Below, in pieces: positions 46,501 through 58,545 of a stretch of DNA of 64,000 nt (its first letter is position 1; each line of letters starts with the position of its first letter). Origin of the DNA: Cyrtodaria siliqua (Eukaryota > Mollusca > Bivalvia > Adapedonta > Hiatellidae); NCBI GenBank assembly GCA_037043455.1, contig JAWPHD010003086.1, positions 165,077-229,076 on the forward strand, written 5' to 3'. The notes beneath the pieces were generated by a model. It ran no database searches. It was not told the DNA's origin and saw only the letters and a list, made by a program, of their open reading frames with translations. Made by a program: the position numbers and the translations under genes.

Positions 46501-47515
46501 ACCAACCAACTTGAAAAGACACCCTAAAAGTGTAGTCGTAAAATATTAAAATATTAAAGATACCTGAAGTCATTTCAGATTTCTGCTGTTCTAACAATAA
46601 GGAATTAACGTGGGAGAAGCCCTTTCTAAAAAGTAGCTTTGCTCTAAAATATTTACTTTTCAACAAATTCTCACAGCTAAGGTATTTCCATCTACCACTA
46701 ACATTTGCACTTCAGAATATATACGAGTATAATTTACGAAAAGTATTATCAGTTGTCTTCATGTAAATGCTGAGAAACCTTTGGCTGAAACATGCGACCC
46801 AAACAATAAGAATTTAGCCTATCATCTAATAAAGGTAAGGAATATATCACATATAAACAAACCACTGTGTTATACTAGCACTCCTCTGAATGCTCTCTCT
46901 TGATCAGTGTTGCGGGCCGGATGTCTATGGAAAAACACGGACAATTATATGTTTCGCTTCTTCACTTTCAGTCTTTAAACTGTCTCTCTTGTGCCTGCGT
47001 GTGTGTGTCTTCGGGGTTTGGGGTGAGGGGATTAGGTATTCGTCAGAGGGATTTACCGAACATCGGGACAAGTCGGTTGACCTCTTGTCTTTCTTTCAAC
47101 GTTGTAGATTTGTAATGGCGTGACCCGACTAGCTCTAATTTTGTCACACGCAGTAGCTAGGGGTTGTCATTGAAACAAACGCCAGCTTCGGTAAACATCA
47201 GTTATTGATGATAATGGAGCATTCTTGTATATGCATTCAAATGGACAGTATATATGTGTCTCAATAGTTGTATTTCTTGAAGTTGTTTCTGATGTGCATC
47301 TTCTAAGACAAAAGTTTGGAGATTGTGAGACCGATATATGGGTTTGATCAAACTTGTTTTATGAAGATGGTGTCTTATTAATAGAAGTAGGGTGAAGACT
47401 TCCTGATACCCATGATATATTATTTCTTTGTGTTAAGCCGCATTCCCCATGTGGAGCCCATTTTTCTATTTCTCTGAGGTAATAATGTAATATTTACCAA
47501 TAGGTCGTTTGTATT
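46501..47515. other. No recognisable feature
   Basis: No gene or repeat. The two overlapping plus frames near 46890-47120 have no domain resemblance. Confidence 0.4.
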
Positions 47516-47645
47516 GAAAGAAATATAAAAAGATCGGACAGGGAAAGTAGCATTCAAGGAGGACAGTCAACCACAAAACACAGAAACAAACACGCAAACA
47601 GACAAACAAGAAGGCAAAAGCAATGCAAACGATATCACAAACACA
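47516..47645 (+). repeat. Dispersed repeat R1, 5' fragment
   Basis: GGACAGGGAAAGTAGCATTC, AGGACAGTCAACCACAAAAC and ACACGCAAACAGACAAAC match 38035-38105. Confidence 0.8.
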
Positions 47646-48104
47646 AAACAACATGTCTTGCGTGACCCCACTTTTTCTGGTGATTTTTCAACTGGAAAAC
47701 TATTTTTCTATACGAAAATTATACTGCTGCATTATACATACTTGAGTTGAAGTTACAGCAAATCATTAATATGTGACATTTTAACATCGGTGTCAATGAG
47801 AAATTGGTGGTTTCAATCAGTCTGTCTGTAGGCGCAAATAAGTCTCCATATTGAATACAACTGGTTAAAATATCGCTATGAACTATTAGAAGAGCTCAGT
47901 TCAATACGACAGAGCCGTACACCATTTTATAAGACAAGACACCAGAACGGCTGTTAAAACATTACTGAGCAAGGTATGGCATTGAAAATTATTGAGCAAA
48001 AAATTGCTGAAAGAGAAATTACAATTTAAACTCGGGTCCATAGCCAGCCCTGAAATTTAACCGAGGCAAACCCTTCCTAGCGGGACTGAGGACACATACC
48101 CCGG

Positions 48105-48480
48105 AAAACCCGTTGATTTCTGCATGTGATTTCCAGCATGTTAGTGCATTTCCGGGCCAGAATTTCAGTTTTAAGTTAGGCAATTATATTCAAGACTTTT
48201 TTCGTGATTGTATTTGATATTACAGAGTGAGTAAATGTCGATTCTTATGGATGGCGGGAGGTGTACAATACTGGTTCTACCCAGGAAAAGTGGGTGTACC
48301 ACAAAAAAATCGACCTCATATATAACCTTACCTGTGTTGAAAATGACGTAAAACACCATACAAACGAAATTGATATTACAGTAAAATGCATACTTCAGTT
48401 TCTGATAACAGCCTCAAATTTTACCGAGGCAACTGCCTCTGTGTGCCTCAGTGTGGCCACGCAGGTATAGGACTGACCTG
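48105..48480 (+). repeat. Dispersed repeat D2, copy 2, interrupted by a SINE
   Basis: TTCCAGCATGTTAGTGCATT, TCAGTTTTAAGTTAGGCAA before the SINE and TTTTACCGAGGCAACTGCC, CTGTGTGCCTCAGTGTGGCC after it match 36360-36560. Confidence 0.72.
48226..48369 (+). mobile_element. SINE-A, 5'-truncated, with 12-bp target duplication
   Basis: The tRNA head is missing; it starts inside the body just before TGTCGATTCTTATGGA and ends with AACACCATACAAACG. TTGATATTACAG flanks it at 48214-48225 and 48370-48381. Together with the uninterrupted D2 copy at 36360 this fixes both ends and shows insertion by target-primed reverse transcription. Confidence 0.9.
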
Positions 48481-49070
48481 AGTTTCCTCTGTTTATTGAG
48501 AATCTCTATAATTCATCCATGTAATTTACTGACCCCAGAGCAATAAAATATCCATTTTCGCACACCAGGGCATCAATTATATGACAGCAGATAGGCGCAT
48601 TAAAAAAATTAGAAATAAGTTAGTGTAACAAAATGCTATCTGCTAATAAAGATAAGACAGTGATATATACTTCTAACATTTAATTCTGCATGGACAAATG
48701 TTTAGCTCATTAGCTGGCATAATAGGTGATTTAATTATTGCCATTGTATTGTCCTCATGCTGGGTATGCCAACACCAAGCTGATTATCATGTAACTTGAG
48801 CTGAGTCGAAACTACTACAGATTTTCGGGTCAGTCAAATAACTGTACGGGCCTGAAACTAACAAATCCTCATTGAAAGGGCGATGAGCAATGACCACTTA
48901 TTCAAAGAAAACACTTGCTTTACTAAACGTATTCAAAGAAAACACTTACTTTACTAGCTGTAGTCTGGTACTTCTTTCAACTATATATACACATATTTTA
49001 TACACAAAACATGGTCACATTTGTGTTTTGTTAATTTACGCCATTGTATTGCTCATTCAAGCTCGTCCCT

Positions 49071-49280
49071 GGCCGGAATAGTAAAGACGCTGCATCTACA
49101 ACGTTCTCGCCTCTCACCGCTGCGGGTTCAAATCCCACTTGGAGCTCAATTTGTCACGTGTCAAGTGAGAACGTGTCGATTCTTACGGATGGCGAGAGGT
49201 ATACAATACTGGTTCTACCAAGGAAAAAATGGGATGGTCTGCCTCTACCACAATAAAATCGACCGTCATATATTTTACGA
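49071..49280 (+). mobile_element. SINE-A
   Basis: Head from CTCGTCCCTGGCCGGAATAG with box B GGTTCAAATCCCACTTGGAG, body ACAATACTGGTTCTACCAAG and tail AAAATCGACCGTCATATAT. Confidence 0.85.
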
Positions 49281-49329
49281 TGATGGGCTTTCCCAAGGTT
49301 TAGGGAACAATGATTTATTTCTTTACAGT

Positions 49330-50130
49330 GTTGGTCGCAAGATGACCCTAGTGATTGGGGCTAACTCAGGAAAGAATCAACGACGGTGAATGCATTTACA
49401 TAAGTTTAATGCAACTTTTAAAATATGTTAAATATATATTCAATTATCAAAAAAAACAAGCGAATACACAGATGAAATATGAAAAGACTGTTCTCATGAA
49501 CGTTTAAGACGTTCTTAGTATTGTCACACATACTGAATGTGTCGACTGACTATAAACGACACTATATAAGTGGAGTGCGTGGTCCAGTGGTAGAGCGCCG
49601 AATTCCAGATCGAGAGGTCGTGGGTTCGATCCTCCGTCGCGGCCACGTTATTTATCCTTGAGCAAGATAATTAATCCACATTGCTTAGTAGTGGTTCTAC
49701 CCAGGAAGCCATCGAGAGTGATTTATCTAAGTTGCAATAACTTGTTTCACAATCGATGTAAAATAAATATGTTTAAAATAAACTATATACGACTCTAAAG
49801 TGTTGTTAAATTTATAACAATATTGATGTTCACACGAATTATGATCTAGCGCGATAACTGTGATGCGCGAGAGCTCATGAATATGATGATGCACGAATCC
49901 AATGGGTGATTGTCATCAAATGCCTTCTTTAAGGGTTGATGACGCGATATAATGATGATCAACTGAGGTTGTGGATGATGTTCCTCCAGTTAGGACTGAT
50001 AACGGGCCCACCTCGTGTCCCGGGGGTTGTCGATTCTATAACCTGGCCATGTTGCACAGGTACGGGGGCCGTCTCCACCGCTCGTAACGTTATATGTTGA
50101 TTCTAGTGTCGAATCACCTAAAAGGGCTTA
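49330..50130 (+). repeat. Dispersed repeat D1, copy 2, interrupted by SINE-B
   Basis: TGCATTTACATAAGTTTAAT and CAAGCGAATACACAGATGAA before the SINE and the GATGAT-rich stretch ending CCACCGCTCGTAACGTTA after it match 3726-4320. Confidence 0.68.
49569..49781 (+). mobile_element. SINE-B with short target duplication
   Basis: GGAGTGCGTGGTCCAGTGGT head, box B GGGTTCGATCC, then TTATTTATCCTTGAGCAAGA, the core GGTTCTACCCAGGAAGCC and a tail rich in AAATAAATATG. ACTATATA occurs on both sides (49561-49568 and 49782-49789). Confidence 0.88.
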
Positions 50131-51150
50131 CGGTCTCACACCACAATTAATTTTCCCATAGGGTTACTGTACAGCCTTTTCCAACATCTGAGCTTCAAAG
50201 CAGGGCAGCAGACATTGTTGTTGGTTTAATATCTTCAATATAACCAAGACCAGTAATTTAAAACAATAAAATACATAAGTTAGCCAGGTTGGTTTTTTTT
50301 CTCGCTCATGTTTTGTGAACCCTATGAAAAATACAAAATGCATACACTATCTAGCTGAATATGTGGTGCTTCGGTCAAACAATTCTGAAATTTGAATGAA
50401 ACCTCATATCAACATGGGATTTTCTGTATCATCTGTCTTTTACACTGCAGATGTATGCTAAAGCAAAGAAAAACCTATTTTTCAAATTAAAAATTGCCTA
50501 AAATTGAGAAAAAATAGAATTATTTTCTGTTTTCCTTTTGTCTCTAGGTCCGTGAGATTTCAGGGGAGATAATAGAGGTGTGAGACCTTACACACCCTAA
50601 AGGTTTAGCTCCACTCCGGGAGGCTTATCTTCACCGGACGGTTTATCTGCACCGGACGGATTTTCTGCACCGGACGGGTTAGGCTGTAATAATACATACG
50701 TTTTAAATGTCGGTTCATAAACCCACCAATCTTATATAATTATCATTACACCAACAAATCATTATCGAATAAATATATGCAAGCCACTTTAAATTATGAT
50801 GAGTAGCAATGGATGCATACTCTTCTACAACGCCATGTATACGCGTCGAACATTTATACTAGTCACTCATCTCATTGTTAACTAATGCACCTAATATACA
50901 ATGTTATCAATTCAATCATGTCAGGATCCGTCTATATGTATATATGAGTCCCTGATCGTGTATTACAATCACTGAGTTATACGCCAACGTTAACTAATGT
51001 ACCTATTATACAACGTTATCAAATTAATATTGTTTTGCAATTAATGATCAATTACAATAATTACATCTAATAAAGTAACTTTAAAATCATATGCTAGTCT
51101 CAAGTTAATGTTTTCGAAACATAAAAGCTAACCGGATGTCGTAACCGCCA
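50131..51150. other. No gene; 18-bp tandem and a diverged MITE T1 end
   Basis: TTATCTGCACCGGACGG-like units repeat three times at about 50625-50682. AGGGGAGATAATAGAGGTGTGAGACC at about 50558-50583 resembles the inverted left end of MITE T1; a full second end was not found. Confidence 0.5.
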
Positions 51151-51156
51151 AAAAAG

Positions 51157-51354
51157 ATGGCGCCGCCCACTGAATACAAATGTACGATAAAAGTTCTTAA
51201 AATAAATACTGACCACATATTGCCTGTGAATTTCGCCGTCCAACTTCTGCTCCAAACAAAGCAACTATCAAGCAATCCCGGCCTAAACTGGAAGACATTG
51301 GATTTTGTAGCAAACGTTACACCCAAACCATTATTTCCCTCGTTCAGTCCGTGA
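51157..51354 (+). CDS. Unclassified 65-codon ORF with good start context
   Basis: AAAAGATGGCGCCGCCC is a GC-rich start in AT-rich surroundings. The product (MAPPTEYKCTIKVLKINTDH, then LPVNFAVQLLLQTKQLSSNP) has no domain I know; the LLLQ...SSNPG stretch vaguely recalls the 2A-like leaders of some LINE proteins. It could be a single-exon peptide, a first exon or chance. Confidence 0.22.
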   Translation: MAPPTEYKCTIKVLKINTDHILPVNFAVQLLLQTKQLSSNPGLNWKTLDFVANVTPKPLFPSFSP

Positions 51355-51814
51355 CACACGTGACAACATGCGCAGTATTAAAATCTACACGAAAGGACCC
51401 TTAAGCAACTTTGGCCTTAAAAGAGATAGATCTATACTTTTACATGCATTAGCATAAAACTAAACTTATTAAACGGCCGTTCCGGACGCCCTCTGGCGGC
51501 CACTTAAAATGTGCACGCTTTTCCGTGTTACCTGAATATATCATGGACATTGTGAATTGGTTTCAACTGAACAATGGAGTAACGTGTGACTGACAAGTGC
51601 TTACAAGAGATGTGCACGACCAATACGCTCTACTCGTGATTATTTTGTGACACGATTACATGATAACTTTATTAAAGATATGCACTCCCGTTTGGAAAAT
51701 ACAAGCATAGCTATTTTTACACATTGATAGTAGATGACTATGTCATGAAACCTTACTTATATTTTTTAAATATATCAAAGTAGAGAAATGCATCAAGATC
51801 TCATAACTTACAAA

Positions 51815-52090
51815 TAGAAGCTGGAAGATGACATAAGCCGAATAGCATACCAATAAATGAACGTAAATGTATCACATGTGCAAAACTAGAAGTTGAGTAT
51901 CACTTTGTTATTGAATGTTCATTATATAATGAGTTAAGAGAAATTTACATAAAGAAGTAGTGTTGGAAAAGACCAAGTATGTTTACATTTTTGGAACTTA
52001 TAAATAGTGAAAATCATAAAATTATAAAAAAAAATCTGATCAGTGTCTTTGTTTTTAAAGCCTTTGAGATAAGAGGGCTAAACGTGTTAG
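51815..52090 (+). pseudogene. LINE-C reverse transcriptase C-terminus
   Basis: In one plus frame: GRW followed, after a TAA, by PNSIPINERKCITCAKLEVE, YHFVIECSLYNELREIYIKK, FTFLELINSENHKIIKN and VFVFKAFEIRGLNVLDN. The C-x2-C-x7-H-x4-C knuckle and following helices are the usual end of a LINE ORF2. At least two stops. A polyadenylation-like AATAAAG follows at about 52253. Same lineage as 61930-62195. Confidence 0.85.
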
Positions 52091-52375
52091 ATAATTGTAA
52101 TTAGTGTACAAAACACATTTTATTATTAAATATATGAAACTTTCTCTTTACTATTAAGACCAGTTAACTTAAATTTGTTTTTGTTTTGTTCTGTTTTTAA
52201 CAAATATTTCAAATGTTATCAAAGTGTATTTGATGTTTTCTATAAAAGGTGAAATAAAGTTATTTAGGATTTAAATGACTGTCAACTTCTCCGCATATAT
52301 TATGCGATTAAAAACTGTTTAAAATGTATTAATAATAACAATAACATACATGACTGAACATATTTCTTCAACAAT

Positions 52376-52590
52376 GGAGTGCGTGGTCCAGTGGAAGAGC
52401 GCCGAACTCCTGATCGAGATGTCGTGGGTTCGATCCTCCGTCGCGGTCACGTTATTTATCCTTGAGCAAGATAATTAATCCACATTGCTTAGTACTGGTT
52501 CTACCCAGGAAGCCATCGAGAGTGATTAATCAAAGTTGCAATAACTTGTTTCGCAATCGATGTAAAATAAATATGTTTAAACTAAACTAA
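52376..52590 (+). mobile_element. SINE-B
   Basis: Nearly identical to 49569-49781 over the head (GGAGTGCGTGGTCCAGTGGA), core TACTGGTTCTACCCAGGAAG and tail AAATAAATATGTTTAAA. Confidence 0.9.
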
Positions 52591-53548
52591 CTAATTGTTA
52601 CTTTCAAAAGCTTATAATTATATATCGTGTTGATGTTTGAACACTGGTACTTTGCATAAGTACACATATTTATTGCATGTACCTGCTGTCAACCTTGTAT
52701 ATATGTTTTGTACCCTCATGGGTCTTATGATCTTTTGTAATTTTGCTGAATAAAAGATGTGTGTATATACATGGCCGAACATGTGCTTAAAATGACGTAA
52801 AACACAGCCAAATTCCGAACTGAGTGCATCGGGTCAGTTAGATGACAGTGATTACAGTTCGGTAGGATTAACACCTACCCATTGACTATTCGAAGTATTC
52901 TAATATTTTCCTTTAAAGTGATATCAGAGAAGTTGCGACAGTAATGTCAACAAATCGTGATATAAAAATAAATGCTTAACAAACTCCAATTATCGTAAGA
53001 CGAGACAATTATCTTCAAATGTTATGTAGGTATGGTTTCTTTTCATAATCTATTTATTTATTCTTGCCACCTTTGGCTCTTCTATATACATCAAATTGAC
53101 AATCGTCTTCATCATGCAAGTCTCCGGATTCTCTCGATTTTTCAGTCGCTCTCCGGATTTAAGCACAGGGGTCCGGCTCATGTGCTTTGTCGCTAAATAC
53201 CAGTTGAAATCGAACAAAAGTGTCCTACATGAGTTGGGAAGACATCTGAGTCCAGCAGCCATATCATAGAATAGAACATTATAAAAGGGCACTTGGCATA
53301 CAGGCAATTCTCACTAAGTTCAGACTATTCATAATTTTCCATTACAGAGATGTTGAGATTTTATTTTATTTTCAGTAGGTGATACAATTTGTGTTACTCG
53401 GTTTTTATCCTTGGGTTCTATAGTAAAATAAAAATCTTTGGCAGAGTAAAAAGACGAATATTTTCGATATTTTGATTTTAAAAGATAGATATATTGAATC
53501 AGTTTGCATGAATGTGCATGAAATCTGCAGGGTTTTAAAATAATCACA
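52591..53548. other. No confident gene; one unusual minus-strand ORF
   Basis: 53050-53307 on the minus strand is open for 85 codons and is GC-richer than its surroundings. TATTTAG before TKHMSRTPVLKSGERLKNRE could be an acceptor. No family resemblance. ACATGGCCGAACATGTGCTT and AAAATGACGTAAAACACA at about 52768-52806 look like a SINE-A scrap. Confidence 0.3.
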
Positions 53549-54172
53549 CTGTAGATAGGGTGCATAGAATTACCGGAATCCACCTATTTACCGGAATCTA
53601 CCGGAATCCACTTGAATTACCTGAATCCACCATAGAGTTAGCGGAATCTACTTTTGACTTACCGGAATCCACTATTTATGATCTAAATTGACGTAAATGT
53701 ATAGTTAATTAAATAATATATTAATGAATTTATTAATGAATATGTGTTTTTGTGACTTTAATTATCGAAAAATACCGGAATACGACTTTTGAATTACCGG
53801 AATCCACTATTTTTTATCTAAATTGGCGTAAATGTATAGTTAATTAAGTAATATATTAATGAATATGTGTTTTTGTGACTTTAATTATTAGTGTTATTAG
53901 CGAAAATTACTGGAATACACCAGATAATTTGCCGTAATATAAGACACGCCCTGTTACGTCAGCCAACATATCTTTTATTTGAGTGTAACACAACTGCTGT
54001 CTTCAATGGCAGGAAGCTTTTGGAACTGGCAGCCTGACAGAAGTAAATATTCTTACCATTACACTGGGAATTGATGTTATTAGTATTAAAATAAATGCAT
54101 AAGCTATTGTTTTATTATTAATGTAAATTCATCATCATGCGCTCCCTAATATCTTATGTCACTTATCTTTTG

Positions 54173-54610
54173 AACAAAATTCAAGTCTTGTTTATTGAGA
54201 ACCTGTGTATAAAATCTTGCGTTTAGCACGTGACGTTGTTATTATTAAAGCACGTGTTATAAGTACGGCCGTATGCATCTGCTTTATATATTACATCATC
54301 ATGTCACTTATTTTCCGCTATAAATATTTTAAGATATGTCGCTTATTGCTTCTTTTTTTAATGCAGAGGCGTAAATCAATGTTAAATGTAATTAAATAAT
54401 ATTAGTACCGTTATAAATATTTTTCCGCTATACATACTTTAAGATATATAACAGAACAAAATACAAGTCTTGCTAATTGAGAACCTATGTATTAAATCTT
54501 GTCGCGTTTAGCACGTGAGGATGCTATTACAGCACGTGTTATAAGTACGGCCGTATGCATCTGCTTTGTATAACTATATTACATCATCATGTCACTTATT
54601 TTCCTGCTCA
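54173..54610. repeat. 282-bp direct duplication inside the TIR element
   Basis: AACAAAATTCAAGTCTTG (54173) and AACAAAATACAAGTCTTG (54455); both continue through TTTAGCACGTGA and ATAAGTACGGCCGTATGCAT to ACATCATCATGTCACTTATT. Confidence 0.92.
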
Positions 54611-55244
54611 CACTTAACGGTTTCGGTGTCCTTTGTAAAGTAATTAAAAAAAATGAAATAATTTACTTCATTCTTGATTTCATAATCGACTTTTGCATCT
54701 AATATTGTTAGTTTGACACACAATTAGAAAATATTGAATAACATTTCTATGCACCGCATAAAAATAATAAATCTATTTGTTGTTTCTAATTTATTAATTC
54801 CTATTATCATTAATTTTATATATTAATTAAATTGCATTGATGGTCGTTCTATCCATACATCTACCATACATCTACCATAATGAATATAAGAAATAGGGAT
54901 GAATGAACTATATCTATAACTTTTCGATTCTGTATAACACTAACACAATCAGATTACTTATTGGTAGATTTATAATAATAAGTGATCTTACTCGATTTAT
55001 TCAATTCCTATTATCATTAATTTGTATATTTATTAGATTGCATTGATGGTCGTTCTTTCCATACATCTACCATACATCATAGGAAATTGGTAAATTGATA
55101 ATAATAAGTGACAAGAAGTTATTATCTTAATCGATTTATTCATTTACTTGTTTGTGATTCGGTTAGTAATTGATTAGTGAACTATATTTACTAATTAGTA
55201 AAATGTTTGCACATGATTTAATTAATATAGGACATTTAGATTAA

Positions 55245-55637
55245 AACACACTACTGATATATCAATTACATGATTCACCCAGTTTAAGAAAATTTGACGA
55301 CGAATTCGACAGGCTTCTGCAGTTTAAACCAGACTACGTCTTTGTCAACGTCGGCGGTAACGACATAGATTCAAATTCTCCAGCACTAGACATTGTCAAT
55401 AGGATTATTGACATAGTTCTTAGATTGAAGGCTGCTGGCGTGAAACGGGTGTTTGTCGGCTGTATTGCCGAGCGAGGAAATGTGAGAAATACAACTGTCG
55501 CACATTTCAGTCAAGTGCGACGCAGTGTTAACAAGAGGCTGCGAGTTATGTTGCAGGAAGACTTCATCAATGTCATGAAGAAACTGAAGTTCCCTCGCCA
55601 TTATGACGCAGACATGGTTTATCCTGGAGCCAAATAA
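55245..55637 (+). pseudogene. SGNH/GDSL-hydrolase-like remnant carried by the TIR element
   Basis: 130 open codons between an upstream TAA (55242) and a TAA at 55635. FDDEFDRLLQFKPDYVFVNV is followed by GGNDIDSNS, the block III signature (G-x-N-D) of SGNH hydrolases. GVKRVFVGCIAERGN and LRVMLQEDFINVMKKLKFP follow. At the end DADMVYPGAK occupies the place of the catalytic D-x-x-H box, with Tyr where His is expected. After the TAA the frame still reads GGMRILTSVIHRCL, so the stop looks like a late substitution. The nucleophile Ser block is not present, so there is no activity. GC content is clearly above the rest of the element, suggesting captured or inserted coding DNA. Confidence 0.62.
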
Positions 55638-56250
55638 GGTGGCATGAGAATATTGACATCTGTCATTCATAGATGTTTATTATCTACCAAGATATAAATG
55701 CTTATGCATTATAAAGGCCCTTTTAAGGGCCAAACAATATTGTTCGAAAGAACATCTCAAAATTGTCAATAACCAAGGCCCTTTTAACAATATCAATAAA
55801 ATTATACTGTATCTATTATTATGACACATGTAAAAGAGGTAAAAAACTAATGCAAACAACATCATCATCCGTAAATGAAATTTTATTAGCCATTTATCTG
55901 TTAGCACATTTCATAAAATACAAAAAAAACTAATAAATATATAAAAAACAACATATTTTATAAAGTATATATCATTATTAGTACATTATCTTTAGTCTTC
56001 TAATACTATAACTAATGTATTCTATCAATATTTTAAAATATATCAATTATATCAATTATAAAAAGTGGATTCCGGTAATTCAAGTGGATTTCGGTAGATT
56101 CCGGTAAATAGGTGGATTCCGGTAATTCTATGCACCGCTGTAGATATCTTAATTTTAACAGTAAACTTGGTTGAACATCAAGGATAAAGACCGAGTTTAT
56201 CACCTACCAGAATGTATTGGTATGTCTTATTTCTGGTCACTGATTGGTCA

Positions 56251-58545
56251 TTTTTAGCTCTACTGGCCAAGGGCCAGCAGAGCTTATGGGATGGTGTGTT
56301 GTCCGTCTTCCGTCGTCCGTCGTCCGTCCGTCGTCCGTCCGTTAACTTTTCTTCAAACGACTTCTCCTCAGAAACCGCTTGGCTAATTTTGACCAAACTT
56401 CACATGGATGATCCTTAGATGAATGTTTTTTAGATTTGTTAAAATTAGGTCAGTGCTACATCCAAGATGGCTGCCATTACCATAAATGGTCGAAACCTTA
56501 AAAAATCTTCTTCTCCAGAACCGCTGGACAGATTTCAACAGTTTTTCTTTTAAAATGATCGCCAACGCCTAGACTATCAAGTTTGTTCAAATAAAGTCCC
56601 CGGGGTCAAAAATGGCCGTGCCCCGGGGGTCCAAAGTTTGTATATTGAGGTTTTGCATGTTTTTCATATAGACATATAGGAAAAAACTTTAAAAAATCTT
56701 CTTCTCTGAAACCACAAGGCGCAGAGCTCTTATGTATTACATGTAGCATCAGCTTATGGTCCTCTGCTAAATTTGTTCAAATGGTGACCCTGGGGTCAAA
56801 TTTGTCCTCACCCCGGGGGTCACAATTTTACATAGACTTATATAGGATTTAAAAAAAAAAAATCTTCTTCTCGGAAACTACAACAGCCGGAGGTTTGATA
56901 TTTTGCATTTACTATAAGCTTATGGTCCTTTACCAAGTTTGTTCAAATGGTGACCCTCGGGTCACATTTGGCCCCGCCCCAAGGGTCACATGTTTTACAT
57001 AGACATGTATAGGGAAAAACTTAAAAAATCTTCTTCTCTGAAACTGCAAGAGCCAGAGGTTTAATATTTTGCATTTGCTATAAGCTTGTGGTCCTCTACC
57101 AAGTTTGTTCAAATGGTGACCCAGGGGTCACATTTGGCCCCACCCCGGGGGTCACAGTTTTACATAGGCTTGTATAGGCAAAAATGAAAAAAAATCTTCT
57201 TCTCTGGAACCACATGGCACAGAGCTCTCATGTAATACATGTAGCATCAGCTTATGGTCCTCTACTAAGTTTGTTCAAATGCTGACCCTGGGGTCAAATT
57301 TGTCCCCGCCCCAAGGGTCACAGTTATACATAGACTTATATAGGATCTTTTTTTTTGAAAAATCTTCTTCTCGGAAACTACAAGAGCCAGATGTTTGATA
57401 TTAAACATTTATTATAAGCTTATGGTCCTTTACCAAGTTTGTTCAAATGGTGACCCTGGTGTCACATCTTGCCCCGCCCCGGGGTCACAGTTTTACATAA
57501 ATGCTTGTATAGGGAAAAACTGAAAAAAATCTACTTCTCTGGAACTGCAACAGCTTAAGGTTTAATATCTTGCATTTGCTATAAGCTTATGGTCCTTTAC
57601 CAAGTTTGTTAAAATTGTGACCCTCCGGTCACATTTGACCCCGCCTCAAGGGTCACATGTTTTACATAGACATGTATAGGGAAAAACTTAAAAAATCTTC
57701 TTCTCTGAAACTGCAAGAGCCAGAGGTTTAATATTTTGCATTTGCTATAAGCTTATGGTCTTCTACCAAGTTTGTTCAAATGGTGACCTATTGGTCATAT
57801 TTGGCCCCACCCTGGGGGTCAGTTTTACTTAGGCTTGTATAGGCAAAAGCTTTTTTTTTTTTTTTTTTAGTTTTTAATTTGATTTTTTTTTTTTTTTATT
57901 TTTCAATTGCAATTTTTTTTTTTTTTTTTTTTTTTAATTGTTTAATTTTTTTTTTTTTTTTAATTTTTTTTAATTTTTTTTAATTTTTTTTTAATTTTTT
58001 TTTTTTTGATAATAATTTGAATTTAATTTTTTTATATAAATATTTTCATTATCTTTTTAATTACTTGACACTTACTTTAAAATTTCTTGTCGGCGCTACT
58101 GATCCTAAATGCCTTTTTGAATTTCGACGAAACTTGGCAGGAAGCATCGGTAAGATGTCTAGTTGTGCATATCACGCTTTTGTTCCAGTTCGCTGATTTT
58201 TAACGGAGTTATGGCCCTTTGACATTTTTATTTTAAATTTCTTGTCGGCGCTACTCCTTAAACGGCTTGTTGGATTTCTACGAAATTTGGCAGGAAGCTT
58301 CAGTATGATGTCTAGTTGTGCCAAGCGCGGTATATCAATGAAATCTTGGACAATTTCGAAAACTAGCTAGATCTTGTTAGTAATAACAGAGTTATGGCCC
58401 TTGATTTGTTGAAAAATGCTATATTGTATTTTTCTTTGTTAAATCTATAGGAGAAGAGAGCTATATCTAGCTATATCTATCTAAATCTATAAGAGCTGTT
58501 TTAGCCAGTAGAGCGTCCACAGGCCCTCTTGGGCCTCTTGTTTTT
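56251..58545 (-). mobile_element. Pearl-like/Helentron-type element (family H), full-length reverse copy
   Basis: One end is the hairpin TTTTTAGCTCTACTGGCC-AAG-GGCCAGCAGAGC followed by GTCCGTC repeats. The other reads TAGCCAGTAGAGCGTCCACA then GGCCCTCTTGGGCCTCTTG. The core has seven tandem units of 164-170 bp marked by TGTTCAAATGGTGACC (56783, 56949, 57113, 57279, 57449, 57616, 57781). A T-rich tract at 57850-58020 corresponds to the A tract of copy 1, and CTTGTCGGCGCTAC occurs twice at about 58085 and 58240. Same layout, reversed, as 6937-8474. Confidence 0.8.

Larger units (their letters stand above)
53558..56137. mobile_element. 2.58-kb TIR transposon with perfect 9-bp target duplication
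   Basis: CTGTAGATA at 53549-53557 and 56138-56146. The left end GGGTGCATAGAATTACCGGA and the inverted right end CGGTGCATAGAATTACCGGA stay alike for about 74 bp, built of repeated ACCGGAATCCAC/TACC words. Nine-base duplications and long TIRs point to the Mutator (MULE) or Merlin superfamilies. The interior has a 135-bp duplication at 53661-53890, a 282-bp duplication at 54173-54610, a ~214-bp duplication at 54790-55080 and an SGNH-hydrolase remnant; no transposase was seen, so it is non-autonomous. Confidence 0.88.

Noticed and set aside
49569..49645. Functional tRNA gene
   Set aside because: Same head occurs in SINE-B copies at 52376 and 37983 with the same non-tRNA body attached.
53050..53307. 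85-codon minus-strand gene
   Set aside because: Open and GC-richer than its surroundings, but no family, promoter or splice partner could be shown. Mentioned under the region only.
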